This document shows positions 53,687-61,853 of a stretch of 64,000 nucleotides of DNA, one piece after another. Location: assembly GCF_900107835.1 (NCBI RefSeq), contig NZ_FNRG01000013.1, positions 40,001 to 104,000 of the forward strand. Reading direction: 5' to 3'. Made by a program: the position numbers and the translations under genes. This DNA is from Oribacterium sp. KHPX15 (GTDB taxonomy: Bacteria > Bacillota > Clostridia > Lachnospirales > Lachnospiraceae). The number at the start of each line of letters is the position of its first letter. Within the stretch, counting starts at the first letter, position 1. The notes below the pieces were generated by a model. The model worked only from the letters and a program-made list of their open reading frames with translations, had not been told where the DNA came from and made no database searches.

Positions 53687-54172
53687 TCAATTAAATGGGA
53701 GTCCCTCGTCCTCTACCCCATCAGGTATATTCATAAAACCATCACCGATCGAGCTCATGTCCTGTTGTGAAGACATCTGATTTCCGGAGCCAAAACTCCT
53801 TCCACCTGAAAAGCTTCCACCATTTCCTGATGAAGCATTCTTGCTCTCTGCAAATTCCTGATTCTCTACAACGATATCTGTAGTATAGACCTTCTGACCA
53901 TCCTTGTTTGTATATGAACCGGTCTGAATACGGCCTTCGATGCAGATCTTGGTCCCCTGATGAAAATACTTCTCTGCAAACTCTGCAGACTTACCAAAAG
54001 CAACACAACCGATAAAATCAGCTGTCTGCTGGTCCTGAGCACCTCCATCGGTTCTACGTACGCGACGATCAACTGCTAATGTATATCTCGCAATCGCCAT
54101 AGAGTTTTCACCCTGTGAATATCTCACATCCGGATCTCTGGTTAATCTACCCATTAGGATAACTTTGTTCAT
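53687..54172 (-). CDS. ssb: Single-stranded DNA-binding protein
   Basis: A 161-residue SSB. The OB fold (about 1-108) opens with MNKVILMGRLTRDPDVRY; a Gly/Ser-rich linker (about 115-150) leads to the acidic tip GVEDEGLPFN, a variant of the DDDIPF tail that recruits replication and repair proteins. Between rpsF and rpsR, the standard Firmicute arrangement. Confidence 0.97.
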   Translation of the reverse strand: MNKVILMGRLTRDPDVRYSQGENSMAIARYTLAVDRRVRRTDGGAQDQQTADFIGCVAFGKSAEFAEKYFHQGTKICIEGRIQTGSYTNKDGQKVYTTDIVVENQEFAESKNASSGNGGSFSGGRSFGSGNQMSSQQDMSSIGDGFMNIPDGVEDEGLPFN

Positions 54173-54196
54173 TTTTTGTTCTCGCTTTCCGCTTGC

Positions 54197-54535
54197 TTAC
54201 TCAGCTTTCTCTTCTGCAGCAGCTTCTGGAGCTACAGCCTCTGTCTCAGCTTCAGGCTTAACAACAAGATATCTGATAACTGGTTCCATAATGCGAAGAC
54301 GGCTCTCAAGCTCATTTGGAGTTGTAGAATCACCTGTAAATGGAATGAAATAGTAGAAGCCTTCCTTCATATGCTGAATCTCATATGCAAGTCTCTTCTT
54401 GCCCCACTCCTGGATGTTCTCTCCAACAGTGCCACCGAAACGGGTGATATATCCCTTAATCTTTTCGAGAGCAGCTGTTCTCTCCTCATCTTCGAGCTTC
54501 GCACTCAGAACAACACATAACTCATATTTGTTCAT
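54197..54535 (-). CDS. rpsF: 30S ribosomal protein S6
   Basis: A 112-residue S6: NKYELCVVLSAKLEDEERTAALEKIKGYI at the start, WGKKRLAYEIQHMKEGFYYFIPF in the middle, and an acidic Ala/Glu C-terminal tail. S6 binds S18 and the 16S platform. First gene of rpsF-ssb-rpsR, with AAAAGGAGG upstream and a leader hairpin that may allow S6:S18 feedback. Confidence 0.97.
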   Translation of the reverse strand: MNKYELCVVLSAKLEDEERTAALEKIKGYITRFGGTVGENIQEWGKKRLAYEIQHMKEGFYYFIPFTGDSTTPNELESRLRIMEPVIRYLVVKPEAETEAVAPEAAAEEKAE

Positions 54536-54562
54536 CTGCTTTTACCTCCTTTTGGTCTCTGG

Positions 54563-54580
54563 CTTCCGCATCACGCGGAA
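54563..54580 (-). promoter_or_regulatory. rpsF leader hairpin (possible S6:S18 autoregulatory site)
   Basis: TTCCGC/GCGGAA stem with a GTGAT loop, extendable by flanking pairs, about 30 bases before the rpsF start. S6:S18-binding leader motifs with CCG are known upstream of rpsF; whether this is one needs a covariance-model check. Confidence 0.4.
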
Positions 54581-54659
54581 ACAAGGATTTTTATAGATAC
54601 GGTAATGTATCGTAACAAAAAAGCTCTTAGTTTGCAAGCATTTTATTTAAATTTTTGTT

Positions 54660-54857
54660 TTACTGCTTATTAGTTTCTGCTTTTATTAATTTTTTAATCA
54701 TGGAGTTAACTTTGGATCTTGGCAGCATCAAAATATGTCCGCATCCTATACATTTTATACGAACATCAGCCCCTGTCCTCATGATCTCCCATTCTGAGGA
54801 TCCGCAGGGATGCTGTTTTTTTACTGTTATGATATCGCCTTTCTCAAGATTATCCAT
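54660..54857 (-). CDS. DUF951 family protein
   Basis: A 65-residue basic protein: LEKGDIITVKKQHPCGSSEWEIMRTGADVRIKCIGCGHILMLPRSKV. This is DUF951 (YyzM in Bacillus), usually found next to rpsF or ychF. One Cys (HPCG) plus a CxxC pair (CIGC) suggest a zinc-binding site. The family has no established function. AAAGGGGAAAG lies before the ATG. Confidence 0.9.
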   Translation of the reverse strand: MDNLEKGDIITVKKQHPCGSSEWEIMRTGADVRIKCIGCGHILMLPRSKVNSMIKKLIKAETNKQ

Positions 54858-54926
54858 TGCTTTCCCCTTTTTTATTTGATTCTCAACTATAATAACCGAA
54901 ACAGGTATGAAAATCTATATGGCTGA

Positions 54927-55679
54927 TTAATCCATGCCATTTTCTTCTATCTCGCTGGCAGTACTTATATATTCCCCGGATATTCTGTTCAGTGTACTTT
55001 CAGTTGCCATATCAATGGATTCAGCTGTCTTTTCATAATTATCCGCTGTACTCTCAGTTGTCACATCAAAAGATTCATGTATTTCTTTATCATTATCTGT
55101 TGTATTATCTTTCACCATGGCATATTCTTCAGAATTATCCGAATACAGTTTTAAATCTTCGATGTTAATGTTTACCGTTTCAGGCTCCGTAACAAACCCG
55201 AAACTTCCATCGGGACTTGTGGATGCCGTATATTTAATACTTCCATTTATACTTATTGATCCTTCCGGTATTTCCTGAACGCCTGAAAATCTTATCCTGT
55301 ATAATATATCCGTTGTTTCCTTACTTCCTAACATATCATCAGAATCCAATGTTTCTGATCCGGTTTCACTCACGGCCTTTTCTATTATTATATTTGCAGA
55401 ATCAAATCTGTGGTTTATCTCATAAGTTATATTCTCTGACAGATATACAGGTACAGATCCTGTATTTTCAACATTTACAGAAAAATCAATTTCACTGTCA
55501 TTACTGATTTCTTCAGGAAAGCTGTAAAAAACAGGTTCCGATACCTTTAATCCAATGTTGGCAGAATTTACTTTTATCTCCTCCTGCTTTTTATCAACAT
55601 ATACAGCGCCTGTACCACATATCATCATGAGAAATATTGTAAGGATCAATAGAGTACTTTTTATACTCTGTCTCAGCAT
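54927..55679 (-). CDS. Exported partner protein of the SipW/TasA-like module
   Basis: A 250-residue protein with an N-terminal hydrophobic segment (about 8-27, STLLILTIFLMMICGTGAVYV) and a beta-rich domain (NSANIGLKVSEPVFYSFPEEISNDSEIDFSVNVENTGSVPVYLS) like that of its upstream neighbour, so probably a diverged paralogue. The C-terminal 65 residues are low-complexity Thr/Ser/Asp/Glu repeats (FDVTTESTADNYEKTAES, IDMATESTLN). Its ATG overlaps the stop of the upstream gene by one base. A fibre-associated or anchoring role is inferred from context. Confidence 0.6.
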   Translation of the reverse strand: MLRQSIKSTLLILTIFLMMICGTGAVYVDKKQEEIKVNSANIGLKVSEPVFYSFPEEISNDSEIDFSVNVENTGSVPVYLSENITYEINHRFDSANIIIEKAVSETGSETLDSDDMLGSKETTDILYRIRFSGVQEIPEGSISINGSIKYTASTSPDGSFGFVTEPETVNINIEDLKLYSDNSEEYAMVKDNTTDNDKEIHESFDVTTESTADNYEKTAESIDMATESTLNRISGEYISTASEIEENGMD

Positions 55680-56350
55680 TACAATCCTTCACTCTCTTCG
55701 TTCACCAATGCCGTTTCTTTAATAAACTCCCATGAGAGTGTATCATCTATATTTTTTGTCTGTATTCCATATACATCAGCTGTAACCAGGCAGGTACTGT
55801 CCATAAATTTGTTTCCGGCATTTAACCCGAGCATCAGCATTAAATCAACTGTACTTGTCTTATCTGAATTTGCTTCCAGAACACCGTTATTAACAACAAA
55901 TTTTGCCTCCGTATTCTTTTTGGTCAAAGAAACAAACTTTATGTTATTCTCCTGAAGTTCCTGTATGCTTACATCATCAACAAAGTTCTTTCCGACAAAT
56001 TCCGGATCAACCCTTCTGTCTTCTTCGTTTACGCTTCCGTCAGGATCCTGTATGAACCACTCAACCGTATCTGACATAGGCACTGAAGAAATAAGTGTGA
56101 TTTCCGTAAATACCATTACATCTGCATCTCCGGTATTGCTGATCGTATAGCTTAACTCTTTACTGTCCCCCGGAAGCATATTATAAACCAGTTCTTCATT
56201 AAAATTTGTGGCATCAACTGTTATACCTAAATTCGCCGCAGTTGCCATAACAGAAACAGATTTCAAATCTGTAAAATATGCATATGTCCCTGTTATTGCT
56301 GAGATTATTGCCATTATCCCGACGGCTGCTGCAATTCTTTTCTTTTTCAT
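55679..56350 (-). CDS. TasA/camelysin-like exported protein with SipW-type signal peptide
   Basis: A 223-residue exported protein whose N-terminus (KKKRIAAAVGIMAIISAITGTYAYFTDL) fits the SipW-cognate signal class: hydrophobic core, GTxAYFTD just after it. The mature part is a beta-sandwich-like domain (NLGITVDATNFNEELVYNMLPGDSKELSYTISNTGDADVMVF), as in TasA/CalY matrix or camelysin proteins. Preceded by the SipW-type peptidase gene by 130 bp. Likely assembles into surface fibres or a matrix. Confidence 0.78.
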   Translation of the reverse strand: MKKKRIAAAVGIMAIISAITGTYAYFTDLKSVSVMATAANLGITVDATNFNEELVYNMLPGDSKELSYTISNTGDADVMVFTEITLISSVPMSDTVEWFIQDPDGSVNEEDRRVDPEFVGKNFVDDVSIQELQENNIKFVSLTKKNTEAKFVVNNGVLEANSDKTSTVDLMLMLGLNAGNKFMDSTCLVTADVYGIQTKNIDDTLSWEFIKETALVNEESEGL

Positions 56351-56480
56351 ATTAATAATTAACTCCTTTACAATGATAAAAAAATTTATAATCTGATATC
56401 CATTGTTTTATGCCCTCATCAATAACCTTCCGCTTTATGTCAGCTAATGAAAGGACTATTCATGACCGGCATTTTCAGGA

Positions 56481-56903
56481 TCAGAACAGAATAATTTTCA
56501 CTGTTCCAAAAATATCATTTTCCTGAAGCCTTCCCGGATCCTCACAATTGTTGGCATCGCCTTTTGTTATATATCCACCTTCGTCTTTACCAACGATCCG
56601 GTGAGTAACGTATTCATTCAATCCGAATTTATTTTGCCTGAACATAACGATGTCATTCACCTCCGGTGATCCTTCCTTCTCCTTGATCAATATTATCTTT
56701 CCTGAAGTAAATGTGGGCTCCATAGAATTTGATAAAACGACCACCGGTTTCCATCCGAACAGAAAAAATGGTTTACCCTGACCGGTTTCACGATAGGAGC
56801 AAACAATAACATAAAGAGCCGTTAAAATCAGGAACACTGAAAAGCCCGATGACAATATAGACAATATCCTGCAAATATTTACTTTTAATACTCCTGAATT
56901 CAT
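56481..56903 (-). CDS. SipW-type (ER-type) signal peptidase I
   Basis: A 140-residue signal peptidase. An N-terminal membrane span (about 14-35) is followed by VVLSNSMEPTF with the catalytic Ser, EYVTHRIVG with His in place of the bacterial Lys general base (the ER/SipW type), and YITKGDANNCEDPG with the Asp box. It lacks the C-terminal membrane helix of typical SipW (about 180-190 residues); the frame ends at GTVKIILF. It precedes two candidate substrates in one transcription unit. AAAAGGAGTTTAATCAA precedes the ATG. Confidence 0.85.
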   Translation of the reverse strand: MNSGVLKVNICRILSILSSGFSVFLILTALYVIVCSYRETGQGKPFFLFGWKPVVVLSNSMEPTFTSGKIILIKEKEGSPEVNDIVMFRQNKFGLNEYVTHRIVGKDEGGYITKGDANNCEDPGRLQENDIFGTVKIILF

Positions 56904-57466
56904 TTGATTAAACTCCTTTTATCTATTACTGAAGAATCCATAAATCGTGATCCTGTATGCAGGTGTACCTTTATCCTGATATTAACTCCTGTTTTCGTAC
57001 ACCCGTGAATATTATTAAGAACGATTTCGATCCGGAAATCACAAGATCGATCATTTTATTTTTCTTACTATTGATATCTGTATAATCCTGCTTTAAGCGA
57101 TCTCCTTTCTTTATTACCGCTTTAACCCTTAAAGCTTAAACCATCACTATTACGAGAGTGTCAGAAGTCGACATCAAATCATTCCGCACCCCAGGGCCGC
57201 TAAAGCTTCCTTACTTATGTCACTTATTTAACACACTTCCTTCTACAGACTCGCGCTTATAATCTGCAAAGTAGAATCATTTTTACAGTTAACATCCATC
57301 TTACGATGAACAAGTAAATAAAACCTGTGCCTTGTTATAGTTTTGTTTTAGGGATTATCCGCCTCTGTTCGATCGTCAGGAATCAGATTTCCTGTTTCAG
57401 AGACATTAAGACTATATTGAAATACATTCTTCTCAATATAGATATGAGATCTTACAAATACCTCGT
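56904..57466 (-). other. Long non-coding leader upstream of the signal peptidase gene
   Basis: About 560 bp with no convincing ORF. On the minus strand it has hairpins CTATATTG/CAATATAG (57411-57441) and CAGGAA/TTCCTG (57377-57394), a GC-richer stretch around 57181-57205 (GCGGCCCTGGGGTGCGG), an AAGCTTTA repeat and CGATC/GATCG near 57025-57055. I looked for c-di-GMP classes and did not find their consensus. A long regulated 5' UTR is possible. Confidence 0.4.
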
Positions 57467-57522
57467 AAGAAAAAAGCACGAGAAACTCAATAAAACAAAA
57501 AGTTTATTGATACTTCTCATGC
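57467..57522 (-). terminator. Terminator downstream of trmN6
   Basis: GCATGAGAAGTATCAATAAA pairs with TTTATTGAGTTTCTCGTGC with few mismatches, followed by TTTTTTCTT on the minus strand. Confidence 0.85.
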
Positions 57523-57599
57523 TTGAAGATTATCACATTATATGTTTTTTTAAAATTGTCTAAAAAACGACCATAGTTCTTTTTCAGACTACATTTTTG

Positions 57600-58322
57600 T
57601 CAGGAAACCGCATAAATACGTAGTATTTCATCTGTATAAATATTTTTATCTTTATATACGATAAGCGGTTTTTCCACAATCAATTGGGTTTTTCCACCCT
57701 TTACAGCTTCCAGCAATACCATATTGGCTTCACTGTTTTCATAGGGATATACCAGTCTCATCCTCTTAGGTTCAAGCTGAACTTTCCTTAGCTCATTAAA
57801 GATATCCACCAGACGGTTAGGTCTGTGCACCATGTAGAACCTGCCGTTTGACTTCAGGGTCAATGCTGCTGCCGAACAAACATCAGCCAGCGTGCACATA
57901 ACTTCATGCCTTGAAATAAGCTTTCTGTCTGTGGTATTCCGAAGTCCTGCGTTCATATAAGGAGGATTACAGGTTACAACATTCATACTGGAATTCATCC
58001 CCAGCTTACGTATCTCCCTGAGATCACCCTGTATTATCTTCATGCGTCCTTCCTGCTTATTCAGCTTCACGGATCTTTCAGCCATATCCGCAACATCCTT
58101 CTGCAGTTCAAGACCTGTTATATCTTTACAACCTGTTTTTGCTGCAAGTAAAAGCGGTACTATACCGGTACCGCTGCATAGATCAAGGAGCTTTGCGTCC
58201 TCATTAACCGATTGAAGTGCATAATTTGCCAGAAGGACAGCGTCCATTCCAAAGCAAAAACCATCGGTATCCTGGATTATCTTATAACCGTTACATTGAA
58301 GATCATCTATTCGTTCAGCCAT
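57600..58322 (-). CDS. trmN6: tRNA1(Val) (adenine(37)-N6)-methyltransferase-like protein
   Basis: A 240-residue Rossmann-fold SAM methyltransferase. LLDLCSGTGIVPLLLAAKTG is the SAM-binding motif I, and VVTCNPPYM is the NPPY motif of N6-adenine methylases. The family (YfiC/YabB) modifies A37 of tRNA-Val or acts on related RNA. It starts two bases after the ricT stop and shares its transcript. In Bacillus the orthologue is also next to yaaT (ricT). Confidence 0.9.
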   Translation of the reverse strand: MAERIDDLQCNGYKIIQDTDGFCFGMDAVLLANYALQSVNEDAKLLDLCSGTGIVPLLLAAKTGCKDITGLELQKDVADMAERSVKLNKQEGRMKIIQGDLREIRKLGMNSSMNVVTCNPPYMNAGLRNTTDRKLISRHEVMCTLADVCSAAALTLKSNGRFYMVHRPNRLVDIFNELRKVQLEPKRMRLVYPYENSEANMVLLEAVKGGKTQLIVEKPLIVYKDKNIYTDEILRIYAVS

Positions 58323-58324
58323 TA

Positions 58325-59296
58325 TTAATCATCCAGTCCTGATTTGGGATCACTTTTCTCAAGTTTCTCCAATGCCTCTATATCTTCATCTTCCTTTGTT
58401 TTCTGGGCATTTCTGTTCCCTTTACCGGATCCGTTTTTGGTATCCGGTTTTTTATCATTTCCGTTGCCGCCTTTTCTGCGTGGCTTAAACTTAAGCTCAG
58501 AAACCTTGTATTCCCTTAATTCCTTTTCATCCTCTTTTTCAAGATTTACTATTACCTTAACCTTCTGGTTAAGAACGGATACGGACGTAACCTCACCCTT
58601 CAGACCATCGGGAGTAGTGACCGTATCTCCCATCAAAGGGAGTCTGGAATTTAAAAATTCATATACTTCTTCTTCATTTTTCAAGCAGCACATGAGTCTT
58701 CCACAGACACCGGAAATATTTGTTGGATTCAGGCTGAGACCCTGCTCCTTTGCCATACGTATGGAAACCGGAGCGAAATCAGAAAGGAATGTATGGCAGC
58801 ATAAGGGTCTTCCGCAGGAACCATATCCACCGAGTATTTTTGTTTCATCCCTGACGCCTACCTGCCTAAGCTCGATTCGTGTTCTGAATATAGAGGCAAG
58901 ATCCTTTACCAAAGCCCTGAAATCCACTCTGCCATCTGAGGTGAAATAGAAAAGTACCTTACCTCTGTCAAAAGTATATTCCACATCAATAAGCTTCATA
59001 TCAAGGTTATGTTTTCTGATCTTTTCCAGACAAACTTTAAAAGCTTCTTTTTCTTTTTCGCGATTTTCCTCGTGGTGCAGATCATCTTCTTTATCGGCTT
59101 TTCTGATAACAGGTTTTAACGGCTGAATGATCTTTTCATCTTCAGCATCACTGTTTCCCATTACCACAAATCCATACTCAACACCTCTCGCAGTTTCGAC
59201 GATGGCGTGATCGCCTCTGTTAAACTTTATTGTTCCGGGGGCAAAATAATAAACCTTCCCCGCTGTTCTGAATCGTACTCCTATAACTTCTGTCAT
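58325..59296 (-). CDS. ricT: PSP1-domain protein RicT (YaaT)
   Basis: A 323-residue protein with the PSP1 C-terminal domain: ELRQVGVRDETKILGGYGSCGRPLCCHTF and SGVCGRLMCCLKNE hold the Cys clusters. RicT joins the RicAFT (Y-) complex that carries Fe-S clusters and aids RNase Y-dependent mRNA maturation in Bacillus. The C-terminal 70 residues are a charged Lys/Glu/Gly tail. It follows holB by about 130 bp. Confidence 0.93.
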   Translation of the reverse strand: MTEVIGVRFRTAGKVYYFAPGTIKFNRGDHAIVETARGVEYGFVVMGNSDAEDEKIIQPLKPVIRKADKEDDLHHEENREKEKEAFKVCLEKIRKHNLDMKLIDVEYTFDRGKVLFYFTSDGRVDFRALVKDLASIFRTRIELRQVGVRDETKILGGYGSCGRPLCCHTFLSDFAPVSIRMAKEQGLSLNPTNISGVCGRLMCCLKNEEEVYEFLNSRLPLMGDTVTTPDGLKGEVTSVSVLNQKVKVIVNLEKEDEKELREYKVSELKFKPRRKGGNGNDKKPDTKNGSGKGNRNAQKTKEDEDIEALEKLEKSDPKSGLDD

Positions 59297-59424
59297 ATAT
59301 TCTCCCGGAATATTCCAATATTCCTTACTTTCTTAATCTATTTTCAATTTCAGCTGTACATCTGAGGCTCATCTAAAAATAAAGTTCTCGAGCTTAATAC
59401 ACTCATACACATATCTTATTGGAT

Positions 59425-60345
59425 CTAAGCATTTTTCTGTCTGAGACTGAGCAAGAAATCTTCCAATAGTAACTCTCTGTTAACGTTAATAGATAAATCT
59501 CTTATGGCTTTTTCTACCAAATCTGTAGCCATGCCAATTTTTTCATAGCTCATAGAAAGAGACATTCTTATAATATCCTGTGATATCTCCTGTCCATACA
59601 AAAGCTCAATTTTTGACGTGCTTTTATAGCATAACACATCCCTTAAAAAAATTTCAATAAAGTGAAGGAATGTGTTCATGGGTACTTTCCACTCCTTACA
59701 TACCTTATCAACAAAATCAAGTATCTCTTTGCCGTTTTTGAAAGTGATCTCAGATAGAAAATGAGCTGTATCCCTTGACCAGTCTTCCTTGATCATCTCT
59801 CCGAAAGTCTCTTTGATATCCTTTTCTCCGGCTTTTATCTCTATAACTCTGGAAAGAATAGTTTCAAGAAATGCATCCGAGTTTGTGGCCAGAAGCATTA
59901 TCACCACATATTGAGGAGGTTCCTCCAATGTCTTCAGTAATGCATTCTGAGCCTGTTGATTCATACCTTCAGCATGTTCGATGATATATATCTTATAACT
60001 TGCCTCATAAGGTCTTATTTCAACTGTGCCGTTAACATTATTCCTTATGTTTCCTACCGATATCATTGTAGGATTATCCTCAGGTCTGTCAGGAATTATC
60101 TTTATAAGATCCGGATGCTCGTTATTCTGAACCCTTTTTTTTACGCTGCTCTCCCATTCCTCTCGTGAAGAAAAATTTCTATCCTTAAAAATCGGTACTG
60201 AATCATTGTTATCTTCTAATGCCGGGTCCGTCAGCAGAAGTTTTTCAGCAAAAGCAATGGCATCGGCTTTCACCATTGCCATGTCTTCACCCTCTATCAG
60301 GTAAGCATTATATATTTGGTTTTCCGGTATCCTTAATGATTTCAT
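59425..60345 (-). CDS. holB: DNA polymerase III subunit delta' (clamp loader)
   Basis: A 306-residue AAA+-like clamp-loader subunit. QQAQNALLKTLEEPPQYVVIMLLA is the delta' signature; the sensor region reads ILSRVIEI, with Val in place of the Cys of the usual SRC motif. The P-loop is absent, as expected for a subunit without ATPase activity, and I see no zinc-binding cysteines. Its start overlaps the guanylate-kinase-like gene by 38 bp, so translation is coupled. Confidence 0.92.
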   Translation of the reverse strand: MKSLRIPENQIYNAYLIEGEDMAMVKADAIAFAEKLLLTDPALEDNNDSVPIFKDRNFSSREEWESSVKKRVQNNEHPDLIKIIPDRPEDNPTMISVGNIRNNVNGTVEIRPYEASYKIYIIEHAEGMNQQAQNALLKTLEEPPQYVVIMLLATNSDAFLETILSRVIEIKAGEKDIKETFGEMIKEDWSRDTAHFLSEITFKNGKEILDFVDKVCKEWKVPMNTFLHFIEIFLRDVLCYKSTSKIELLYGQEISQDIIRMSLSMSYEKIGMATDLVEKAIRDLSINVNRELLLEDFLLSLRQKNA

Positions 60346-60892
60346 CTATACAATCTTCCAGCACTATATTCACGTATCTTTTGGTAATATCTGCCTCTTT
60401 TAGTTTTTCTTCGGAAAAATCCTCATTATCAGCATTAAAACGTCTCATCATTTCATCAAGTTTTGGTTGATCTTCACGAAGCTCTCGTTGTTTTGCCCTC
60501 TCAAGCCTTATATCATCCGGAACCTCAATATATATAGGCATCACATTTTCTTTTCCGAAATAATCACGGGTGCTGATGTAGCTTTGAAGAACACCTATCA
60601 TTAAATAATCATTTCCGGATCCCAGATCAATCTGACCGTCATCCATGGTTCCATAGGTCCAGGGTCCGTACACAGTATTATAGGTTCTTTTTTCTATGAT
60701 CTTACCGGCTTTTCTGAATTCTTCTATCCTGGCATCATTTACAAAATGATACTCTACTCCCTCAGATTCACCCTCACGTATAGGTCTTGTGGTATATGGC
60801 GTAACTTCTTTCCATGAGGGATTTAATTCCTTAAGACGTTTATATATTGTATCTTTGCCACTGGCTGATTTTCCAAATAAATAGTAGATCAT
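60308..60892 (-). CDS. Guanylate kinase-like P-loop protein
   Basis: A 194-residue nucleotide kinase. FGKSASGKDT is a variant P-loop in place of GPSGxGKxT, and VTPYTTRPIREGESEGVEYHFV is the GMP-binding segment of guanylate kinases. The lid region contains RLERAKQRELREDQPK. It may be a paralogue with a different nucleotide rather than the housekeeping Gmk. It lies upstream of, and overlaps, holB, much as tmk precedes holB in other Firmicutes. Confidence 0.82.
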   Translation of the reverse strand: MIYYLFGKSASGKDTIYKRLKELNPSWKEVTPYTTRPIREGESEGVEYHFVNDARIEEFRKAGKIIEKRTYNTVYGPWTYGTMDDGQIDLGSGNDYLMIGVLQSYISTRDYFGKENVMPIYIEVPDDIRLERAKQRELREDQPKLDEMMRRFNADNEDFSEEKLKEADITKRYVNIVLEDCIDEIIKDTGKPNI

Positions 60893-61064
60893 TTTACCTC
60901 ATAAATGCATTCTTTTCGCAGTTTATTTCTGACATACAGGTGTTAATCTGAATGGCTCCAAAAAATATCCAGATTAACATATAATTATGATCCTGGTTTT
61001 ATACGTTGATACCTGACAGCTTCATTTTCAAACACGATAAATGAAGCATGATACTATTACAATG

Positions 61065-61772
61065 TTATGCCGTCGGTCCGTTATTGCTTATCTCTACATT
61101 ATCACCGATAACTGCTATTGGACTTTCATTAATATTATTGTCTCCGGCTACCGGACCATCTCCTATAACACCATTTCCGGTATTTTCAGGCATAACTCTT
61201 GGTTTTTCAGCCTCATCAGTATAATCAGATTCTTCATAATCTCTGTCTTCAATAGTCTCAGTCTTTTCTTCCTTTTTCGAAGGCTTTGATGAATCCGGTT
61301 TTTTTTCTGATTCAGATATATCTTCTTTCTTCTCGCTTCCGGATTTTTCAGGATTATCTTCTTCCTTCTCGGTGCCTGGTTTTTCAGGACCATCTTCTTT
61401 AATTTCTTCTTTATTTTTAGATTCTATTTCCTCGATTGAAGCCTCTACTGACTCAATTAATTCTTCCACCTCATCAGCAGTAGTTTCCACAGCCTGAGTC
61501 TCTGTAACCTTAACTCTCACACTTGTTGTCTCAGTCACAGTTTCTGATTTTGTATCCGCAACAGTTACTGTGATAGGTTCATTAGATTCTGTTTCAGATA
61601 AAGTAACTCTTAAATCCGGAAGGGAAAAACCATCAACATTCTTGAATACAAAAAATGCTATCAATATTGCGACTATCAACATAGAAACTGCAAATAATAT
61701 CTTAAACAAATCTCCAACTAAAGTCGCTTCCTGTTTTTTCTTTCTTTTTGTAACTCTTTTATTGCTGCTCAT
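61065..61772 (-). CDS. Single-span membrane protein with a long charged extracellular tail
   Basis: A 235-residue protein from the ATG at 61772 (GAGGAAAG upstream), preferred to a TTG four codons earlier. A basic cytoplasmic start (SSNKRVTKRKKKQ) and one membrane span (about 26-46) are followed by an extracellular low-complexity Glu/Lys/Ser/Thr tail (about 60-190), ending in VIGDGPVAGDNNINESPIAVIGDNVEISNNGP. I do not recognise a family. The C-terminal tail has no sortase motif. Confidence 0.75.
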   Translation of the reverse strand: MSSNKRVTKRKKKQEATLVGDLFKILFAVSMLIVAILIAFFVFKNVDGFSLPDLRVTLSETESNEPITVTVADTKSETVTETTSVRVKVTETQAVETTADEVEELIESVEASIEEIESKNKEEIKEDGPEKPGTEKEEDNPEKSGSEKKEDISESEKKPDSSKPSKKEEKTETIEDRDYEESDYTDEAEKPRVMPENTGNGVIGDGPVAGDNNINESPIAVIGDNVEISNNGPTA

Positions 61773-61853
61773 TTCTTTCCTCAACTATTATTCATATGAA
61801 AACAAAATGACAGAATATTGGTAAACCATAGTATTTGCAGGAGCCATCCCATA

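Noticed and set aside
57100..57250. Cyclic-di-GMP riboswitch upstream of the SipW module
   Set aside because: Neither the class I nor the class II conserved core could be found; only general hairpins are present.
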